Below are positions 24,141 through 37,700 of a stretch of 64,000 nucleotides of DNA, piece after piece. Made by a program: the position numbers and the translations under genes. Below the pieces are notes generated by a model. The model was not told the origin of the DNA and did no database searches. It saw only the letters and a list, made by a program, of their open reading frames with translations. How positions within the stretch are numbered: the first letter of the stretch is position 1; every line of letters starts with the position of its first letter. The stretch comes from Mya arenaria (lineage: Eukaryota > Mollusca > Bivalvia > Myida > Myidae), in the NCBI RefSeq assembly GCF_026914265.1, contig NC_069133.1, forward strand, positions 28,675,772 to 28,739,771, written 5' to 3'.

Positions 24141-25065
24141 GGCAAATTCTGATCAAGTTTCACGAAGATTGGAGCAAATATATTGCCTCTGTTTGTTCAC
24201 ACATTTTCTTTTTAGGAGTTTACCTTAAATTCAAGTGTTTGAACCAATGTGACCCACTTATAAAGTCTACCAAGATAAAATAAATGGGAACATTCTGACC
24301 ACAGTTCGACCAGTCAATATCAATAATTTGTTCCGGACATGATATTTTAAGAATTGACCTAGTGATATACATTCTGACCGCAAAAAAAGTCATTGTTTTC
24401 ACCAAGGGTTACATTCTCATTAAGTTTTAAAAGTATTGGACCGGATGTATTGTCTGAAGTATGCTCCCAAGATTTATTCTCAGATTTGACCTAGTTATTA
24501 ACTCTATGTGACCAACTTTTAAATGCAGTGCATTTTATAAAAAGAAACATTTTATCCAAGTCTGAACATAATCTGACCAATCATTACCTTTATATGGTTC
24601 CAGACAAAAAAAACAAAGCTTAGATTTGACCAAGTGACCTATTATTTAAGTTTTAAATTAGTCCAAGAGTTCATTCTGATTACGTAAAATGAATAATGGA
24701 CCATATGTAATGCATCTAGATTGTTTTAAACATTCTTTTAAGATTTGACCCTGTGACCTTGTTTTTACCCTATTTGCCCCGACTTTACAAGCGGATATAA
24801 TATATCTAGTATGTTCCAAAGATTAAACCTTTTGACATAGTTTTTGACCTATTGACCTTGTTTCATGAGAACTTTTTCAAATGGTCGAGATTTCAGCAAG
24901 TGTGTACATTTTTTGAGCAATCCCTATCAAGATAAGGTTCCTGACAGAAAACAACGGATAGACGGACGGACGTACGGAAAGACCGAACTACGGAAGGACG
25001 GACAATGCCAAAACAATATCCCCCTTCCAACCTTCGGTTCGATCAGGGATAATAGATATAAGACA
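24141..25065 (+). repeat. Dispersed repeat, left arm plus tetranucleotide tail
   Basis: About 0.8 kb of repeated 'agatttgacctagtgacct / ccaagatt / gttccagac' phrases, with internal units of roughly 120-190 bp. A GACG-rich tract at 24957-25005 follows, then a tail ending ccttcggttcgatcagggat. The tail resembles the right end of the pearl-like element at 11.3 kb in layout (tetranucleotide tract then cttcg..gggataat). About 24141-24480 is matched in inverted orientation at 25490-25835. Confidence 0.65.
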
Positions 25066-25489
25066 TTTTCATGGTTGTTTTTACCTCAATTTGTTGGTGA
25101 AGAACGTGTTTTAAATTCCGCATAACGTAGTGATACAGCGTATTGTATAATTTTAGCAGCTTTAATTGCCAGGCTTACACGAGCTGTCACAGAGACAAGG
25201 CGCACGTTAAACCAGAATGATAAACCCACCATTTGTAATACAGGCAAATATAAATATCTGACTTGAACTAAGTACATGCAGCTTGTATTGTTTGGAAGCT
25301 GTTGTATAAAGTTCCGATGCAATACATCAAGTAGTTGCTGATGTATTCACATATGCGCGCTAAAGTGCAAAAGTTTATACAGAATATTTTAGCCATACAT
25401 GTTTTATAAAGGGTCATTATTTGTATTAAATATAAAACAGTTAACTTAGTTTAATAGGAGGATTGGATTATTAAAATGGAGACCCTTGC

Positions 25490-26060
25490 ATATAGTATCA
25501 AATTACTTTTGAAACTTAATGAGAATGTTTTCCTTGATAAAAACAATGACTTGTTTGAAACTTGGTCACATTAGGTCAGAAGGTAGGTCACTAGTTTAAC
25601 ACTTTCAAAAAATATTTCCAGAACCAAATATTGATATTGACTGGTGAGACTTTCTTCAAAATTTGGTTAGAATGTTCTCCTTGATTTAATCCTTGTAGAC
25701 TTTAAAAGTGGATCAAATGGGGCCAAACATAAGGAAATAAGGTACAATCCTAAACACTGAAATACTTTAACAAACAGAGGCAATATATTCGTTTCGATCT
25801 TCATGAAACTTGATCGGAATTTGCCTCAATGAAATTTTGGCTTAGTTTGAAACTAGCTCACATGGGATCAAAAACTATGTTACTAGGTCAAATGTAAGAA
25901 ACACCTTGGAAACACTCAAGATGCTATATTTTTGCAATATTTCTGGCACAATCTCCATAAAACGTAAGACAAATGTCTTAATGAAATCTTTCATTAGTTT
26001 GAAAATGTAAACATGAGGTCTAAATCTGGGCTACGGGGTCAAATCTGATTGATTCACTGT
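25490..26060 (-). repeat. Dispersed repeat, inverted right arm
   Basis: Read on the minus strand this repeats the 24141-24480 sequence. For example aacaaacagaggcaatatat ... atgaaacttgatcggaattt at 25771-25835 is nearly the exact complement of 24141-24200, and aaacttaatgagaatgt at 25513 matches the complement near 24420. The arms are about 1 kb apart. Confidence 0.75.
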
Positions 26061-26064
26061 AAAC

Positions 26065-27375
26065 ATTTTGTTTTTAATTAAAAGAGATGCAAACTCATAT
26101 CTCAGAGATAAAGTCCATCACTCTGCAGCCGTATTGGATGTTTCGGTTTGAATATTTTATTAACGCTCATTTCCATGCCATCTTCTTTGCCAAATCTGGC
26201 GGGGATATCAATCTAACGAATTTGCTTGTTAAAAATAGTCTTACAAGAACATTGCTTTTTTGTCGTATCAGTAACGAGACAACAAATTGGCGGCTAGCAA
26301 GTATATCATTTATAATCATGATGATGTACGTTTCTAAAATTAAATATAATGTATTCTTTCATGCTTTTCGATGAAATATGGAGTTTTGTCAGTGAAATAA
26401 CAAACAGTGAAAATATCAAATTTACATTTTCAGTGCAAAATAAGGAGTGGAAATATCAACTTTCAGAACTACTTTTAAAAACCATTGCAGTTACCCTTGA
26501 TCAAAACAGAACACTCAACCACAAAATGTTGGCAAAAACTTTTAAAATCTGAAGAAATTGTAGATAGCTTTAAACAAATATATTTGGAAATTAACAATTT
26601 ACCGTTTATTAGAATATGGTTATCCCGTTGTTTTTTTCAGACATTGTCTTGATATTGAAGCCGAGTGTTCGAACATTTATTGTCATACCAAACAAATTAC
26701 AGACGAATACAACTGTTTGAACATATATAGAATGTTATATCATCGCTCCAATGTATTTTTAACTGTTTGTCCTTGTAATACGACCTTCCCGGAAAATTAA
26801 CACAGATATTTACAGATTAACTGATTTGTTTACCCCACGCGTCAAATTTGTCAAAAAACTAGCGTGGTCCTCATCATTACCGGGAAAAAACGACCTGTAT
26901 TCAAGTGAAACATATTGGTCTCTGACAGTAAGATGACTGAATGTATCATGAAACACACTCTTAAACTAAGAAAAATGTTTTATATCCAATGATTATCCGC
27001 AATTGTTTTGACATCACATTCGACCTTTCATATTTTCATTCAATAAATGGCGGCGTATTAAATTGGTTATGTTTTCATACCACGCTTAAAATAAAAGTGT
27101 TTCCGTTATTTTTTGGAACATGGATGTACTTATAAAACTTCATTGAAAACTGTGCATAAAATCTTTACACTAAAAAACGAGCGAAAAATAAACTATAAAA
27201 AGAATATCAGAGAACTCTTTCTCCACAAACCGGAAATAGAAAATTGACAGTTATAATTTTTGCATGAGAGGCGCCCCACGGGAAACGGTGTAAATAACGC
27301 CCTTTTCAAAAAAGGGGGTATTTTAGAAAATAAATTATGTTTTTGTAAAACTCGGAAATAAGCATAAAAATGACA
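26065..27375. other. No supported gene
   Basis: Two modest plus frames (26087-26374 and 26349-26552) overlap but have AT-driven composition and no recognisable motifs. No RNA gene was seen. Confidence 0.45.
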
Positions 27376-27379
27376 GAAA

Positions 27380-27515
27380 ATTTGTTTATTTCAGTGTGAG
27401 ATCGTATTTTACTCCACTCGTGATCATAGAAAAACTATATTTTCACTCGTGAAAATATTTCTTTATATGACACTTGTGAAATAAAATACGATCTTACGTA
27501 CTGAAATAAACAAAT
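27380..27515. repeat. 136-bp palindrome (fold-back element)
   Basis: The sequence is self-complementary around 27447/27448. Left arm phrases tttgtttatttcag, gatcgtatttta and cactcgtga are mirrored by tgaaataaaatacgatc and ctgaaataaacaaat, with an inner ttttcac/gtgaaaa stem. The two arms keep register without net indels. It could be a hairpin MITE or a recent inverted duplication. Confidence 0.85.
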
Positions 27516-28502
27516 ATCCTCTATTTATCTATCACCTATTACGTATTTGACGCGATATTGGATCAAATGTTGTACTAATATTAGACAATTGACGACAATA
27601 TATGCCAAAACTCGCCCAATATCGACCAAAGTCTGCCAATATGAAATCCACCGTTTTAATTGGCTACTAAACTCGCCAAAGACAGGATTAGAGAAATGGA
27701 CCATTTTCATTGGCTGTCGAAACTCGCCCTAATATGAGAAATATGCCGGAACCTATTTCGCGCTCAGGCAAATACAGCTAGCCTCAGATAAATATCTGGG
27801 CCAATATAAAATAACCTTATTAATAACATTATATTACGAACAGTGTTGAAGTTTGATATTCTCTTGAAGTATGGGATTTCAAACTGGATGTTCATCAAAC
27901 AACACATTGTGGCTGTTTGCCCTCCAAAAAATACCTATTTGTAAGGTTTCATTAAAAGGGACTTGCTAATGTTTTGGCACCAAAAATGAGTTATTGCGGT
28001 AATGCATTTGATAACATTTATATTATAAATATTTTACCATTTCATACCAAAGCTGCAGAACAACATACAATTAAAGTATTAAAACCCCTAGTTGTGGTGG
28101 GGTGCAAACCCACGCCGGGTAAAAAACAACTGATACCGTATACACTTGCCCACAAGAACTAGTTCATAAGCTGATGGATATTTCAACCATATTGATGACA
28201 TTGGTAGCATCACGTGAAAATCAGCCTTTTGCTGAACCGCATTACTAACGCTTTCAAATCGCAGACTTCAAAGACAGTAGTTGAGCATATGTCAACATTT
28301 GTTGGTGTGTTCCAGACGCCAGTATCCTCGCCATACTTTATTTCGTGACATTGTTTTCCCCATAAAAAAGTTCATTTTACAAATTATTATAATTATTTTA
28401 ATATTGCCTTTAACTATTATTTCATATATACTTTTAAAATACAGAATAGTATTTTACAAAACATGACATTGAATAGGACGAGGCGCATCCAACATTATGA
28501 TA

Positions 28503-28545
28503 AAACAACAACACAAATACAAGAACAACAACAACAAAAAGAAGA
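28503..28545. repeat. AAC/AAG microsatellite
   Basis: aacaacaacacaaatacaag followed by aacaacaacaacaaaaagaa; a short imperfect trinucleotide run. Confidence 0.7.
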
Positions 28546-28790
28546 AGAACACACCTAATTTGAAGCATTCTTATAGTTTTATATTCATTCTTCACATGTA
28601 CAATCATATGGAAATATACTTTAAAAGGTAAGGTGGCCAGTACTGAGGTTGCTGATCCTTTTAACCGTTTTTAAAGAAATTCCTGCTAGTGTATGAAGAC
28701 CAGTCAATTCTATTGCACACTGTCCAACACGTTCACAGAGTGAAGCACGCGCATATTACCGCAATTATCGTTGTAACGGTAACATAATAC

Positions 28791-31700
28791 CGTGGCGCAC
28801 TTCCGGTCGGAATGGGCGGGTCGTCCTTCACCACTGCAAACGAAAAAGGGGTGTTCATACATAAATATGCTGCGAGTGTGTCAAAACATAAATGCAATTT
28901 CAGTAAGATTTGATTTTGGACTTGTTTAATGTTACACTTTCATTTATATGTGTGTATAATGAAGATGAATGACAGTTGGTGACTTACTCATGGCCCCGCC
29001 CCTGCTTGCAATGATCCCGGGGGCCGGGGGAGGCTGCTGCGGCTGCTGTGGCTGGCTGCCTCCTACCAGAAACGGGGACCCTGAAACCAACGAATTAATC
29101 GAAGAAATAAATCATGGTCATGACACCCTAAATCAGGTTCACGTGAAACAACAGCCTTAAATCGAATCCATGGATAGGATGCACTGATACCACCACGACG
29201 GCCAACCTAGAATATAAATTTAACAATTTTAATCGAACAAATGGATGGATATATATTCATTTCATAAAAGAATTATTATTTGGAATAAAAGTGTTGAATG
29301 CATTATCGTCAATGTTGAGAGAGTAGTTTAAACTACTTATTAAATCAATTAAGCATGTTATGAGAAGAATTCACGTTAACAACAGCAAATAAAAAATTCA
29401 CGTTAACAACAGCCTCTATTGAAATATCGATATTCATTAAAAGAACTAAAATAAATTTTACAAACAATTCGTTTAATGAATGAAATGAGTAATATCAACA
29501 TATTAACACATGTTTGAGTTCTGAAATATTACTAATTACTAAGAAATGTATACAAAACAAAGACTCACGGCGCAAACAGCGTTGCATCGTTCTACAAAAT
29601 CCTGTCGATTCGACATTTTGGCCAAGGATTCCATCGTTATATTACAAGTAAATCCAAAATATTTCACACTTGTAGAAGCAGAAAATAGTATAGTCTTTTA
29701 TAGGCTAAGAAATATTTACCCATCTTTTCTCTCAAAATAGTTATTTAGAAATAACTGTCACTTTCTTGCTTGTTTACATCGGTTTTGAACCGTTGTGACA
29801 CATGTGAGAACCCCGTTGAAGACACATGATTCCTCACCCTGGATACAGAGTCCTTGGATATAATGCGCTAAAAATGAATCTTCGGATATATCGCCCTTAT
29901 TATCGATTGCCGGGACTTAGCACATTGCAACAGAATCTTGAATATAACGCTGGTATACGCAATCACTGGATGGAATGTCGTGAAACAGACACCTGGTATA
30001 TAACGCCTTAATACAGAATACTGGAATGTGTGTGTGTACATTCGGAACTCCTCGGCAATTTTGATCGAAAACAACCTCTTATGTATATGGACGGTTTACA
30101 ATGACAGAAATCTGGTCATTTTAAGTCCGCTGCAAGTAGATCGCGTAGTAATTTAACATTACAGTTAAACTTGATGACTTACCTCTTTGGAATCATATAT
30201 ATGTTTGCAATAATACACTTCACCGGTAATCAATTTAAACTTAGATAAACAAATACAAGCTAAAACACTAATTTTGATAAATATAATATTTTTTACGAAC
30301 TACTTCAACTGATGTACCGGCAAACATCCGAGGTTGTTTTCGATAAAAATGGCCGAGGAGCTCCGAATGCTGGAATGTAATGCATTGAAACAGACTCCTT
30401 GTATATGAGACCATAAACAGAATCCTTAGATATAACGTCTTAATACAGAATCCTGGGATAGACCGTCCTAATACAGAATCCTGGGATAGACGGTCCTAAT
30501 ACTGAATCCTGGCATGTAACGTTTTAATACAGAATCCTGGGATAGACCGTCATAATACTGAATCCTGGCATGTAACGCCCTAGTACAGAATCCTGGGTAG
30601 ACCGTCCTAATACTGAATCCTGGCATGTAACGTCTTAATACAGAGTCCTGGATAGACCGTCCTAATACTGAATCCTGGCATGTAACGTCTTAATACAAAG
30701 TCCTGGGATAGACCGTCCTAATACTGAATCCTGGCATGTAACGTTTTAATACAGAATCCTGGGATAGACCGTCCTAATACTGAATCTTGGCATGTAACGT
30801 CCTAATACAGAATCCTGGGTAGACCGTCCTAATACTGAATCCTGGCATGTAACGTCTTAATACAGAGTCCTGGTTAGACGGTCCTCATACTGAATCCTGG
30901 CATGTAATGTCTTAATACAGAATCCTGGATAGACCGTCCTCATACTGAATCCTGGCATGTAACGACTTAATACAGAGTCCTGGGTAGACCGTCCTCATAC
31001 TGAATCCTGGCATGTAACGTCCTAATACAGAATCCTGGGTAGAACGTCCTAATATTGAATCCTGGCATGTAACGTCTTAATACAGAATCCTGGGTAGATC
31101 GTCCTAATACTGAATCCTGGTATGTAACATTTAATACAGAATCCTGGGTAGACCGTCCTAATACTGAATCCTGGCATGTAACATTTTAATACAGAATCCT
31201 GGTTAGACCGTCCTAATTCTGAATCCTGGCATGTAACATTTAAAGTCCTAATACTGAATACTGGCATGTAACGTTTTAATACAGAATACTGGGCAGACCG
31301 TCCTAATACTGAATCCTGCGATAGACCGTCCTAATACAGAATCCTGTGTAGACCGTCCTAATACAAAATCCTGGGATAGACCGTCCTAATACAGAATCCT
31401 GGACAGACCGTCCTAATACAGAATCCTGGTATATACCGTCCTAATACAGAATCCTGGGTAGACCGTCCTTATACAGAATCCTGGACAGACAGTCCTAATA
31501 CAGAATCCTGGGATAGACCGTCCTAATACAGAATCCTGGGTAGACCGTCCTAATACTAAATTCTGGCATGTAACGTCTTAATTTTGATACCTGGGCAGAC
31601 CGTCCTTATACTGAGTCCTGCGATCTAACGTTTTAATACAGAATCCTGGGTAGACCGTCCTAATACTGAATCCTGGGATGTAACGTTTTAATACAGAATC

Positions 31701-34700
31701 CTGGGTAGACCGTCCTAATACTGAATCCTGGGATAGACCGTCCTAATACTGAATCAAGGGTAGACCGTCCTAATACTGAATCCTGGCATGTAACGTCTTA
31801 ATACAGATTCCTGGGTAGACCGTCCTCATACTGAATCCTGGGATAGACCGTCTTAATAATGAATCCTGGCATGTAACGTTTTAATACAGAATCCTGGGTA
31901 GACCGTCCAAATACTGAATCCTGGGATAGACCGTCCTAATACTGAATCAAGGGTAGACCGTCCTAATACTGAATCCTGGCATGTAACGTCTTAATACAGA
32001 TTCCTGGGTAGACCGTCCTCATACTGAATCCTGGCATGTAACGTCTTAATACAGAATCCTGGTCAGACCGTCCTAATACTGAATCCTGGCATGTAACGTC
32101 TTAATACAGAATCCTGGGTAGATCGTCCTTATACTGAATCCTGGCACGTAACGTTTTAATACAGAATCCTGGGTAGACCGTCCTAATACTGAATCCTGGC
32201 ATGTAACGTTTTAATACAGAATCCTGGGATTTAATGTCTTAATACAGAATCCTGGGCAGACCATCTTAATACAGAGTCCTGGGTAGACCGTCCTCATACT
32301 GAATCCTGGCATGTAACGTCCTAATACAGAATCCTGGGTAGGCCGTCCTAATACTGAATCCTGGCATGTAACGTTTTAATACAGAATCCTGGGTAGACCG
32401 TCCTAATACTGAATCCTGGGATAGACAGTCTTAATAATGAATCCTGGCATGTAACGTTTTAATACAGAATCCTGGGTAGACCGTCCTAATACTGAATCCT
32501 GGGATAGACCGTCCTAATACCGCATCCTGGCATGTAAGGTTTTAATACAGAATTCTGAATGGACCGTCCTAATACTGAATCCTGATATGTAACGTCTTAA
32601 TACAGAATCCTGGGTAGACCGTCCTAATATTGAAACCTGGGATACACCGTCCTAATACTGAATCCTGGCATGTAACTTTTTTATTACAGAATCCTGGACA
32701 GACCGTGCTAATACTGAATCCTAGCATGTAACGTCTTAATACAGAGTCCTGGTTAGACGGTCCTCATACTGAATCCTGGCATGTAATGTCTTAATACAGA
32801 ATCCTGGATAGACCGTCCTCATACTGAATCCTGGCATGTAACGTCTTAATACAGAGCCTGGGTAGACCGTCCTCATACTGAATCCTGGTATGTAACGTCC
32901 TAATACAGAATCCTGGGTAGAACGTCCTAATATTGAATCTTGGCATGTAACGTTTTAATACAGAATCCTGGGTAGATCGTCCTAATACTGAATCCTGGTA
33001 TGTAACATTTAATACAGAATCCTGGGTAGACCGTCCTAATACTGAATCCTGGCATGTAACATTTTAATACAGAATCCTGGTTAGACCGTCCTAATTCTGA
33101 ATCCTGGCATGTAACATTTAAAGTCCTAATACTGAATACTGGCATGTAACGTTTTAATACAGAATACTGGGCAGACCGTCCTAATACTGAATCCTGCGAT
33201 AGACCGTCCCAATACAGAATCCTGTGTAGACCGTCCTAATACAGAATCCTGGGATAGACCGTCCTAATACAGAATCCTGGACAGACCGTCCTAATACAGA
33301 ATCCTGGTATATACCGTCCTTATACAGAATCCTGGGTAGACCGTCCTTATACAGAATCCTGGACAGACAGTCCTAATACAGAATCCTGGGATAGACCGTC
33401 CTAATACAGAATCCTGGGTAGACCGTCCTAATACTAAATTCTGGCATGTAACGTCTTAATTTTGATACCTGGGCAGACCGTCCTAATACTGAGTCCTGGG
33501 ATGTAACGTTTTAATACAGAATCCTGGGTAGACCGTCCTAATACTGAATCCTGGGATGTAACGTTTTAATACAGAATCCTGGGTAGACCGTCCTAATACT
33601 GAATCCTGGGATAGACCGTCCTAATACTGAATCAAGGGTAGACCGTCCTAATACTGAATCCTGGCATGTAACGTCTTAATACAGATTCCTGGGTAGACCG
33701 TCCTCATACTGAATCCTGGGATAGACCGTCTTAATAATGAATCCTGGCATGTAACGTTTTAATACAGAATCCTGGGTAGACCGTCCTAATACTGAATCCT
33801 GGGATAGACCGTCCTAATACTGAATCAAGGGTAGACCGTCCTAATACTGAATCCTGGCATGTAACGTCTTAATACAGATTCCTGGGTAGACCGTCCTCAT
33901 ACTGAATCCTGGCATGTAACGTCTTAATACAGAATCCTGGTCAGACCGTCCTAATACTGAATCCTGGCATGTAACGTCTTAATACAGAATCCTGGGTAGA
34001 TCGTCCTTATACTGAATCCTGGCATGTAACGTTTTAATACAGAATCCTGGGTAGACCGTCCTAATACTGAATCCTGGCATGTAACGTTTTAATACAGAAT
34101 CCTGGGATGTAATGTCTTAATACAGAATCCTGGGCAGACCATCTTAATACAGAGTCCTGGGTAGACCGTCCTAATACTGAATCCTGGCATGTAACGTCCT
34201 AATACAGAATCCTGGGTAGACCGTCCTAATACTGAATCCTGGCATGTAACGTTTTAATACAGAATCCTGGGTAGACCGTCCTAATACTGAATCCTGGGAT
34301 AGACAGTCTTAATAATGAATCCTGGCATGTAACGTTTTAATACAGAATCCTGGGTAGACCGTCCTAATACTGAATCCTGGGATAGACCGTCCTAATACCG
34401 CATCCTGGCATGTAAGGTTTTAATACAGAATTCTGAATGGACCGTCCTAATACTGAATCCTGATATGTAACGTCTTAATACAGAATCCTGGGATACACCG
34501 TCCTAATACTGAATCCTGGCATGTAACTTTTTTATTACAGAATCCTGGACAGACCGTGCTAATACTGAATCCTGATATGTAACGTCTTAATACAGAATCC
34601 TGGGATACACCGTCCTAATACTGAATCCTGGCATGTAACTTTTTTATTACAGAATCCTGGACAGGACCGTGCTAATACTGAATCCTGGCATGTAACGTTT

Positions 34701-37700
34701 TAATACAGAATCCTGGTTAGACCGTCCTCATACTGAATCCTGGCATGTAACGTCTTAGTACAGAATCCTGGGTAGACCGTCCTAATACTGAATCCTGGCA
34801 TGTAACGTCCTAATACAGAATCCTGGGTAGACCGCCCTAATACTGAATCCTGGGATAGACCGTCTTAATAATGAATCCTGGCATGTAACGTTTTAATACA
34901 GAATCCTTGGTAGACCGTCCTAATACTGAATCCTGGGATAGACCGTCCTAATACTGCATCCTGGCATGTTTTAATACAGAATTCTGAATGGACCGTCCTA
35001 ATACTGAATCCTGATATGCAACGTCTTAATACAGAATCCTGGGTAGACCGTTCTAATATTGAAACCTGGGATACACCGTCCTAATACTGAATCCTGGCAT
35101 GTAACGTTTTAATACAGAATCCTGGGTAGACCGTCCTAATACAGAATCCTGGGTAGACCGTCCTAATATTGAATCCTGGCATGTAACGTTTTAATACAGA
35201 ATCCTGGCATGTAACGTTTTAATACAGAATCCTGGGTAGACCGTCCTAATACTGAATCCTGGCATGTAACGTTTTAATACAGAGTCCTGGGTAGACCGTC
35301 CTAATACTGAATCCTGGCAAATAAAGTTTTAATACTAAATCCTGGCATGTAACGTTTTAATACAGAATCCTGGCATGTAACGTTTTAATACAGAGTCCTG
35401 GGTAGACCGTCCTAATACTGAATCCTGGCAAATAACGTGTTAATACAGAATCCTGGCAAATAACGTTTTAATACAGAATCCTGGGATAGACCGTTTTGAT
35501 ACTGAATCCTGGCAAATAACGTTTTAATACAGAATCTTGGGATATACCGTTTTAATACAGAGTCCTGGGTAGACCGTCCTAATACTGAATCCTGGCAAAT
35601 AACGTTTTAATACAGAATCCTGGCAAATAACGTTTTAATACAGAATCCTAGGATAGACCGTTTTAATAATGAATCCTGGCAAATAACGTTTTAATACTGA
35701 ATCCTGGCAAATAACGTTTTAATACTGAATCCTGGCAAATAACGTTTTAATACTAAATCCTGGCAAATAACGTTTTAATACTGAATCCTGGCATGTAACG
35801 TTTTAATACAGAATCCTGGCAAATAACGTTTTAATACAGAATCCTGGGATAGACCGTTTTAATACTGAATCCTGGGATAGACCGTTTTAATACTGAATCC
35901 TGGCATATAACGTTTTAATACTGAATCCTGGCAAATAACGTTTTAATACAGAATCCTGGGATAGACCGTTTTAATAATGAATCCTGGCATGTAACGTTTT
36001 AATACAGAATCCTGGGTAGACCGTCCTAATACTGATTCCTGGGTAGACCGTCCTAATACTGAATCCTGGCATGTAACGTTTTAATACAGAGTCCTGGGTA
36101 GACCGTCCTTATACTGAATCCTGGGATAGACCGTCCTAATACTGAATCCTGGCATGTAAACGTCCTAATACAGAATCCTGGGTAGACCGTCCTCATACTG
36201 AATCCTGGCATGTAACGTTTTAATACAGAATCCTGGGATAGCCCGTTTTAATACTGAATCCTGGCATGTAACGTTTTTAATACAGAATCTTGGGTAGACC
36301 GTCCTAATACTGAATCCTGGCATGTAACGTTTTAATACAGAGCTCTTGGTAGACCGTCCTAATACTGAATCCTGGCATGTAACGTTTTAATACAGAGCTC
36401 TTGGTAGACCGTCCTAATACTGAATCCTGGCATGTAGCGTTTTAACACAGAGTCCTTGGATATAATACCCTAAAACAGAATCATGTGACATAACGCCCTT
36501 ATACCTACACCTGGGATGTGACGCCCTACAACAGATAAAACTTACATACAGCAGCTTCCACTGAATTAATTGTTCCTGACGTCCGTTGTTTTTTTTATTG
36601 AATTGCATATTTTATAATATATGATAAATATTCGATACATATTGAATCTTTGTCAAAGATATTATACATAACAGTTTTAAACACATTTTCGCCGATTTAA
36701 GCTGTTGTAAATTCATAGTTTTACACTAACCTGGATATAAGGCGCCCATATCTTCAAACGGCCCGTCATCAAACGGCCCATCATCAAACGGCCCATCATC
36801 ATCAAACGGCCCATCATCAAACGGCCCATCATCGAAAGGCCCATCATCCATTGGGCCATCATCTTGATAATGTCAATAAAAGAAGTCAAGGCGTGTACAT
36901 AATTATATCAGTTTACCGTGTGGTTGTCTAAATATGTGAAAGCCATTTCCAAGAAGTGGGCCTGCTGATATAACGTCGGTGTTCGAAAACAAGGTTGAGG
37001 ATTAAGGCAAGTTCTGTTTCTAAAAGTCATTTAACGACGTTGAATATATCGTGTGTGTAAATTTCATTTTCCAATGCCACCGAACGTAAAAACAGCTATA
37101 TTTTTCTTACAATTCTTCATCTCTATATTTAAGAATTGATATGGTTAGTGAGATGATAATCCGTGCAGTGATACATATAGGTGAGCCGTTATTTTGAAAT
37201 ATTTATTATGTATATGTTCACTCAATATTTGCAAATGTTTTCTAAGATAAACCAACTACAACGCTGAAAATAACAGTTCCTATATAATTGTCAATTTGAA
37301 CAGCGACGTCGGCAATAACGCCTATTGTCTCATCTACGTCACATACACGTTACAACGACATGGCCCCATAACGCCACTCACAAGTTTTTCTACGATCAAA
37401 GGTTTCCCGAAGAATACTTGAATTGCAATGTGAGTGTAAATATAACATGCTGTTTCAAAAACCAAGTCGTAAAGTGTTCAATTGAAGCACAAAGCGTACC
37501 TCCTCCCATTGCCATCCACGCGGTGCCGTCTGAACGTCGGAGCATGGAGGCCATGAGATCCGACCGGGCCGCCATCAATGTCGTGATCTTCTGAATATCC
37601 CAGCCGCAGAACGGCGTCTCTGCGGAATTCAGTAGAACAAACAATAATTTGTACAGTGAGACGTTCAACTCCATTTGGGTGCCAAAATGTGATATACCCC

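Noticed and set aside
28969..29160. Plus-strand 63-codon Gly/Cys-rich protein
   Set aside because: The same bases form a better minus-strand exon with acceptor and donor in phase with neighbours.
29160..29215. Minus-strand segment reading GRRGGISA, like the PKA type I regulatory subunit inhibitor site
   Set aside because: Only seven residues match, following residues differ and no cyclic-nucleotide-binding exons are nearby; treated as chance.
30184..30240. Minus-strand exon ending at a strong donor (gtaagtcat) near 30183
   Set aside because: It lies inside the MITE, and the only open frame is phase 0, incompatible with the phase-1 exons on either side.
31049..33145. Identical 72-codon minus frames 1878 bp apart as duplicate genes
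   Set aside because: They are array B monomers caught in the higher-order duplication.
37325..37594. Plus-strand 89-codon frame
   Set aside because: It is the opposite strand of a well-bounded minus-strand exon.
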